This document shows, piece after piece, positions 13,441 to 17,277 of a DNA stretch of 17,277 bases. This DNA is from JADHUC01 sp964617665 (GTDB lineage Bacteria > Planctomycetota > Planctomycetia > Pirellulales > Pirellulaceae). The notes under the pieces were generated by a model that worked only from the letters and a program-made list of their open reading frames with translations, was not told the origin of the DNA and did no database searches. The position numbers and the translations under genes are program-made. The DNA is taken from contig CAZUAH010000288.1 in NCBI GenBank assembly GCA_964617665.1, positions 1 through 17,277 on the forward strand, written 5' to 3'. The first letter of the stretch is position 1. Each line of letters begins with the position of its first letter.

Positions 13441-16251
13441 TCAGTTGCTGTCCAATCCGAACGGGATTGCGTCCTCAAGCAAATTGGACTGTTTCATCGT
13501 GTCAGTTAATGGATCCGATTTCTCGAGTTTCTGTTTGTCGACGGCCAGCCGATGTTCCGGCGGTGCCCAAGTGCGCACGTAGCTGACAATGTCGTTGATC
13601 TGTTCGGCCGTCAGTGCCGCGAGTCCACCGCTGCCTTTGCCGTACGACCGCATAGCCGTCCCGCTTCGTCCGCGAGCGATGGTTGCCTGAAGAAAGCCAT
13701 CGGTAACGGCCGTGAGGAATTCGGGATTGTTCAACGCTGGCGCCCAGCCGTCGTTGCCAGCCGAACCGTGGCAACCTGCGCAGTGGCCGGTGTACAACGT
13801 TCTGCCAGCGTGTGGATCAGCCTCGACGATGTATCGTCGAGGAATCACTGCACCAGGCGGCTCGTGTTCCCAGCCACGAATGAAAGCTACCACGTTCGAC
13901 AAGTCTTCTTCGTTCATCTCCACAGCGCCGGCCTGCCCTTGGCCCATGGCGACCATTTGCGTACCGTCGCGCCCTAACACAATCGTCGAGGCAAGGAACC
14001 CGTCGGAAGCAGAATGGAGAAAGTGGGAATTGGCCAGTGCCGGACCGACCAATCCCTCGCCATCCGCCCCGTGGCAGCCGGCACATGTGCCGACGTACGT
14101 TTCGGCCCCGAGCGGCGCGATTCCCGTCCCCGGTCGGGCCGTCACGAGCCTCGGACGGTCTTGGTTGTAGCGCAGGAACGTAACGACGTCTTCGATCTGT
14201 GACGTCCTCAACTCGACCATCCCCTGGCGCCCTTTCAGGAACGGCAGCATCGGTGTTCCCACCCTCCCGTAACTGATCCATTCGCGAAGCATGGCGTCGC
14301 TGACCGTTTCCAGGAATGTCGGGTTGGCTAGCTGTGGTCCAACACCACCTTCGGCCGACAGGCCGTGACACCCGCCGCAGTGACCTTTGAAGAGGATACG
14401 TCCGCGATCCCAATCGCCGCGAGCGAGATACGGTTCCAACTCGCGACGTTTGTTGTCATTGAACGTCCGAAGGTGATTCATCAAGTCGATCACGTCGTCG
14501 GTCGAGAGGTGTCTCCAAGCGGGCATGGCCGTGTCGGGGCGACCATGGACGATGGCCGTATAGAGATACGCATCGTCGGCTAGCGACAAGAACTCGTCGG
14601 TGCGAAGCGACGGCCCAAGGCTCCCGCGGCCGTCGATGGCGTGGCAGTTCGCGCAATTCGATCGAAACAGGATGCCTCCCACGCGAAGCGACTGTGCGGA
14701 GGCCGTCTCTTGCTCGGCCAACTGTGTGAGCACCGTGTCACGATCCGCCGGCTCATGCTGCCAGGACCGGACATAGGCGATCACATCGCTGACTTCGTCA
14801 GCGCTTAGCTCTGGCCAATCCGGCATCGCCGTGTTAGGCCTTCCGTAGATAATCGAATCTCGCAGGAATTCGTCCGAAGCCACCGCCAGGAAAGAAGGCG
14901 AACGGAGGCTGATCCCCACACCGCCGCGACCGTCCGCGCCGTGGCAGCCGATGCACCGCGAGCGGTACAGAGCCCGGCCATAGCGCGCGTTACCGCGGCG
15001 GGCGGAAATGCTGTCGGTTGGCGGGCCCGATTCCTGCCACGATCGGATTGTCGCCACCATGCGGTCGATCTCCTCGTCGGCCAGTCCGCCATCGGTCCTC
15101 CAGGCAGGCATGCCGGTATCGGATCGGCCGTGCCGGATAATGAAACGAAAGTAATCGTCGCTTGCCACGGCCAAGGTGTCCGGGTTGCGTAACGATGGCG
15201 TCAACAACTCCCGCGGCTGGTCGATTGCCTGCAGAACCGGTCCTTCGGGATTCAGTGTCAGACGCGCGACTGCTCCAACACCGTCCGCCCCGTGGCACGA
15301 CGAACAGTACATCAGATAGAGCGTGTGCCCGTCGGCGGGTGTACGATCGACCGGCTGCGGCAGCGGCGTGTATGCGGCCGGTGCTGATTTGCGTTTCAAG
15401 CTGATCATGTAGATCGCCAAATCGCGAGCCTCGTCCTCCGACAATCCCATGTCAGGCATCTTCGAATCCGGGACGACCTCCTGCGGCGACTTGAAGTGGG
15501 CTGTCATCCAGTCGAACACGGTGTGCCCGTGCTCGACATGCGTGAAGTCCAAATCGTGGACGGTCTTTTCGCCCACGTACGTGATGTCGGGCCCCAGCGA
15601 TCCACCGCGTTCGCGGTACTTGTGACAGCCCAAGCACCCGCGTTCGATGACCAGGCGTTTGCCACGGGCTACGCTTTCGGCGTGTTGAACGTGCGCGTCC
15701 AATTCGCCTTGTGTCACTTGTTCGATCGGTCGGATCTGGCCGTACAGGTCCGACTCGCCACCGTACAGATCGTTTTCGTAGTGGCAGCGGCCGCAGCTTG
15801 TGTAGACCATCTGTTCCTTGAGCATTGGTTCCGGCCAGTGGGCAACGTGGCCGTGAGCGTCCTCTTTGACCGTCGCGCGACCCTGGCCAAGATGGCAAAT
15901 GGTACAGCCGAATTTGTCCGCAGGGTGATGTTTGAGCAGGTCTCCCGGGTGCGCCGTCAGCGGCTGTTCGGCATCTGCAAACGCCGGATTATCAATCGCT
16001 ACGTGACATGTCACACAACGATCCACTCGCTTCAACGATTCCAGGTAAACTTGGCGCACTTCGATCGGGTAGTCGACGTTCGTCGATCCCGCGACTGTCT
16101 GCATCTGCAACGCGGCCGCATAGTTGGTCTGATGCCGGCGCCATTCGGCCGTGAAGTTTTCCTCGAACGCGGCCAACAATAACAGCGCAAGGCAAACCAG
16201 ACTGGAAACCAGCAGCAGAATCTTGAGTCCTTTGACGTGTGACTCTTCCAT
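13441..16251 (-). CDS. Membrane-anchored decaheme cytochrome c with six tandem cytochrome c domains
   Basis: A 936-residue electron carrier with one N-terminal membrane helix (residues 9-28) and ten CxxCH heme sites: C79, C116, C153, C206, C316, C433, C533, C625, C723 and C824. The first three lie in a compact region with the HPGD...FGCTICHLGQG pattern that I know from cytochromes paired with cytochrome b. The fourth is a single class I domain (MPDMG near 265 as likely Met ligand). Residues 308-896 are six cytochrome c domains repeating about every 92-117 residues, each with a GCHG-like heme site, a candidate Met ligand and a closing helix (VxxYVRSW or similar). It probably receives electrons from the upstream cytochrome b and passes them along the periplasm towards the nitrate reductase or another acceptor. 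ATG at 16251 follows GAGG and lies 15 nt after the cytochrome b stop. Heme count is seen; partners are inferred. Confidence 0.93.
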   Translation of the reverse strand: MEESHVKGLKILLLVSSLVCLALLLLAAFEENFTAEWRRHQTNYAAALQMQTVAGSTNVDYPIEVRQVYLESLKRVDRCVTCHVAIDNPAFADAEQPLTAHPGDLLKHHPADKFGCTICHLGQGRATVKEDAHGHVAHWPEPMLKEQMVYTSCGRCHYENDLYGGESDLYGQIRPIEQVTQGELDAHVQHAESVARGKRLVIERGCLGCHKYRERGGSLGPDITYVGEKTVHDLDFTHVEHGHTVFDWMTAHFKSPQEVVPDSKMPDMGLSEDEARDLAIYMISLKRKSAPAAYTPLPQPVDRTPADGHTLYLMYCSSCHGADGVGAVARLTLNPEGPVLQAIDQPRELLTPSLRNPDTLAVASDDYFRFIIRHGRSDTGMPAWRTDGGLADEEIDRMVATIRSWQESGPPTDSISARRGNARYGRALYRSRCIGCHGADGRGGVGISLRSPSFLAVASDEFLRDSIIYGRPNTAMPDWPELSADEVSDVIAYVRSWQHEPADRDTVLTQLAEQETASAQSLRVGGILFRSNCANCHAIDGRGSLGPSLRTDEFLSLADDAYLYTAIVHGRPDTAMPAWRHLSTDDVIDLMNHLRTFNDNKRRELEPYLARGDWDRGRILFKGHCGGCHGLSAEGGVGPQLANPTFLETVSDAMLREWISYGRVGTPMLPFLKGRQGMVELRTSQIEDVVTFLRYNQDRPRLVTARPGTGIAPLGAETYVGTCAGCHGADGEGLVGPALANSHFLHSASDGFLASTIVLGRDGTQMVAMGQGQAGAVEMNEEDLSNVVAFIRGWEHEPPGAVIPRRYIVEADPHAGRTLYTGHCAGCHGSAGNDGWAPALNNPEFLTAVTDGFLQATIARGRSGTAMRSYGKGSGGLAALTAEQINDIVSYVRTWAPPEHRLAVDKQKLEKSDPLTDTMKQSNLLEDAIPFGLDSN

Positions 16252-16266
16252 TGTTTTCCTCGTCTA

Positions 16267-17277
16267 CTAATGCACCGGCCACTGGTCTTGCGACCAGTAG
16301 AATTGCCAGTTCGGCCCTCGGTGGACTGTCGCGAAGTAGGTCAGAATCACAAAGGCAACCAGATAACAGGTGAACACGGCGATGGCGCCCATGCGTGTCG
16401 AGTTGGTCCGCTTCACGATGATCAAGGACCACGCGACGAACACCACCAGCATGACCGTCCCAGGATTGATAATCGTGATCCAGATTTGCGGGATCGTTGG
16501 ATACCAGCTACGGAGCCAGCCCTGCTGTACCGTGAAGACCAACATGCCCACGACGACGATCACCCCAAACACAGTGCTGGCCAGCGTGACCCGACGGCCC
16601 TGCGGCCCGGAGAACCAAACTCCCACGTCCTCTTGCTCGCGGTCCAGGTACGATACCAGCATCAGGCCCAGCACGACAATCGCCGGTATGCCCACGCCGC
16701 CCATGAAGGCCGAGTAGCTGACCAGCTCCTGCAATCCAAGGAAATACCACGGGGCTTTAGCCGGATTCTCCGGCACGGCCGGATTGGCCAGTTCCGCCAG
16801 TGGAGCATCGAAGAAATAGCCAAGTGCCAACAGCACGGCCAACGTGAGCATCGTCAATGCGCCGACTGCGTACAAGGCATTCGGAAATGTGGGAATGGTA
16901 TTGGCCATCACTCGGTCCACAGCCGGCGTACGGCCAGGGACGATTGCCATGAGTCCGTAGGTCTTTGAAGAGCTGAGAGTCGAGGGTCCAGAGTCAAGAG
17001 CCGGAGTTGTGGCGGCCGTTGCCTCCTGATTCTTACCTCTTTGCTCTTGACTCTCCTCGTCCTCGCTTTTTGGCCGAGTCAGCCCGCCGTCCTTTCGGAT
17101 GCGCCAGAAGTGAACGCCAATCAAGATTGTTGCCGCCAACGGAAGCACGATCACATGCAAGAGGTAGAACCGAATCAACGCTTCCTGCCCGACGTGGTTC
17201 GAGCCCAGGAGCAACTGCTTTTGCAGACCGCCGACATCACACCACGATGTGATGCCCACCGCGTCGGTCACCTCGCG
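16267..17277 (-). CDS. Cytochrome b of a bc/b6f-like quinol oxidase complex (5' end outside window)
   Basis: Partial gene; the frame is open to the right edge and the N-terminal helices lie outside. Counting from the GTG at 17271, the sequence begins with the loop before helix D (GLQKQLLLGSNHVGQEALIR). Helix D has heme ligands H39 and H54 separated by 14 residues, the spacing of cytochrome b6 rather than mitochondrial cytochrome b. The quinol-site loop reads ENPAKAPWYFLGLQEL (168-183), the counterpart of PEWY. Five hydrophobic segments follow (about 130-153, 193-209, 228-248, 263-286, 294-316), more than the three of subunit IV. A low-complexity linker (about 64-108) separates helix D from the C-terminal half. 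The decaheme cytochrome follows after 15 nt. This subunit would oxidise quinol and feed the decaheme chain; a Rieske partner is expected upstream, outside the window. Confidence 0.88.
   Translation of the reverse strand, partial: REVTDAVGITSWCDVGGLQKQLLLGSNHVGQEALIRFYLLHVIVLPLAATILIGVHFWRIRKDGGLTRPKSEDEESQEQRGKNQEATAATTPALDSGPSTLSSSKTYGLMAIVPGRTPAVDRVMANTIPTFPNALYAVGALTMLTLAVLLALGYFFDAPLAELANPAVPENPAKAPWYFLGLQELVSYSAFMGGVGIPAIVVLGLMLVSYLDREQEDVGVWFSGPQGRRVTLASTVFGVIVVVGMLVFTVQQGWLRSWYPTIPQIWITIINPGTVMLVVFVAWSLIIVKRTNSTRMGAIAVFTCYLVAFVILTYFATVHRGPNWQFYWSQDQWPVH
16990..17054. repeat. 11-bp inverted repeat inside the cytochrome b linker
   Basis: AGAGTCAAGAG (16990-17000) and CTCTTGACTCT (17044-17054) form a perfect inverted repeat with a 43-nt loop. 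The left side is preceded by similar GAGTC-type units (GAGAGTCGAGGGTCC). The repeat falls exactly in the part of the gene encoding a Ser/Gln/Glu/Thr-rich linker, so the linker may derive from insertion of a small dispersed repeat that stayed in frame. Confidence 0.6.

Noticed and set aside
13500..15330. Possible CRISPR or DNA tandem repeat over the repeated cytochrome domains
   Set aside because: The periodicity is at protein level; the DNA units are diverged and there is no conserved direct repeat with spacers.
15496..16182. Plus-strand open frame opposite the decaheme cytochrome gene
   Set aside because: Shadow frame; the minus strand encodes ten heme motifs here.

Overview
The window most likely comes from a member of the Planctomycetota (Pirellula-like), at moderate confidence. 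The pointers are an exported Cys-type sulfatase, a very long chain of fused cytochrome c domains, YHS/TRASH metal-binding domains fused to an iron-sulfur membrane protein, and interspersed REP-like palindromes of a kind I associate with planctomycete genomes. No rRNA, tRNA or CRISPR array was seen. No taxonomic search was possible.

Layout. Positions 1-2200 are a transposon graveyard on the minus strand: an IS1380-type transposase remnant (about 210-1207) that has lost its central catalytic Asp, abutting a truncated zinc-ribbon, ISL3-like transposase remnant (about 1201-2035) with a substituted catalytic position. Nested hairpins follow (2072-2192). A NhaC-type Na+/H+ antiporter (minus, 2207-3589) and an exported sulfatase (plus, 3758-5212) are divergently arranged around a 168-bp intergenic region.

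From 5259 to the right edge, everything lies on the minus strand and reads as one tightly packed electron-transfer operon of at least 12 kb. In transcription order it encodes: a quinol-oxidising cytochrome b (5' end outside the window); a 936-aa membrane-anchored decaheme cytochrome c containing six tandem cytochrome c domains; a 914-aa Tat-exported NapA-type molybdopterin nitrate reductase; two successive NapG-like Tat-exported ferredoxins with four [4Fe-4S] clusters each; a NapH-like membrane ferredoxin fused to a C-terminal extracytoplasmic beta-rich domain; and a second NapH-like membrane ferredoxin carrying three N-terminal YHS/TRASH metal-binding domains. Gaps are mostly 0-45 nt and one junction overlaps as TGATG. 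The exception is the 170-bp gap before napA, which holds a REP-like palindrome.

Working model (inference). Electrons from the quinol pool reach the periplasmic nitrate reductase by two routes. One is the NapH/NapG iron-sulfur branch. The other is a cytochrome bc-like branch (cytochrome b plus decaheme cytochrome) that could conserve energy. No NapB, NapC or NapD is encoded in the window, so the decaheme protein is a candidate replacement for NapB/NapC. The gene order, the tandem heme chain and the two fused NapH variants together are the most unusual content here.
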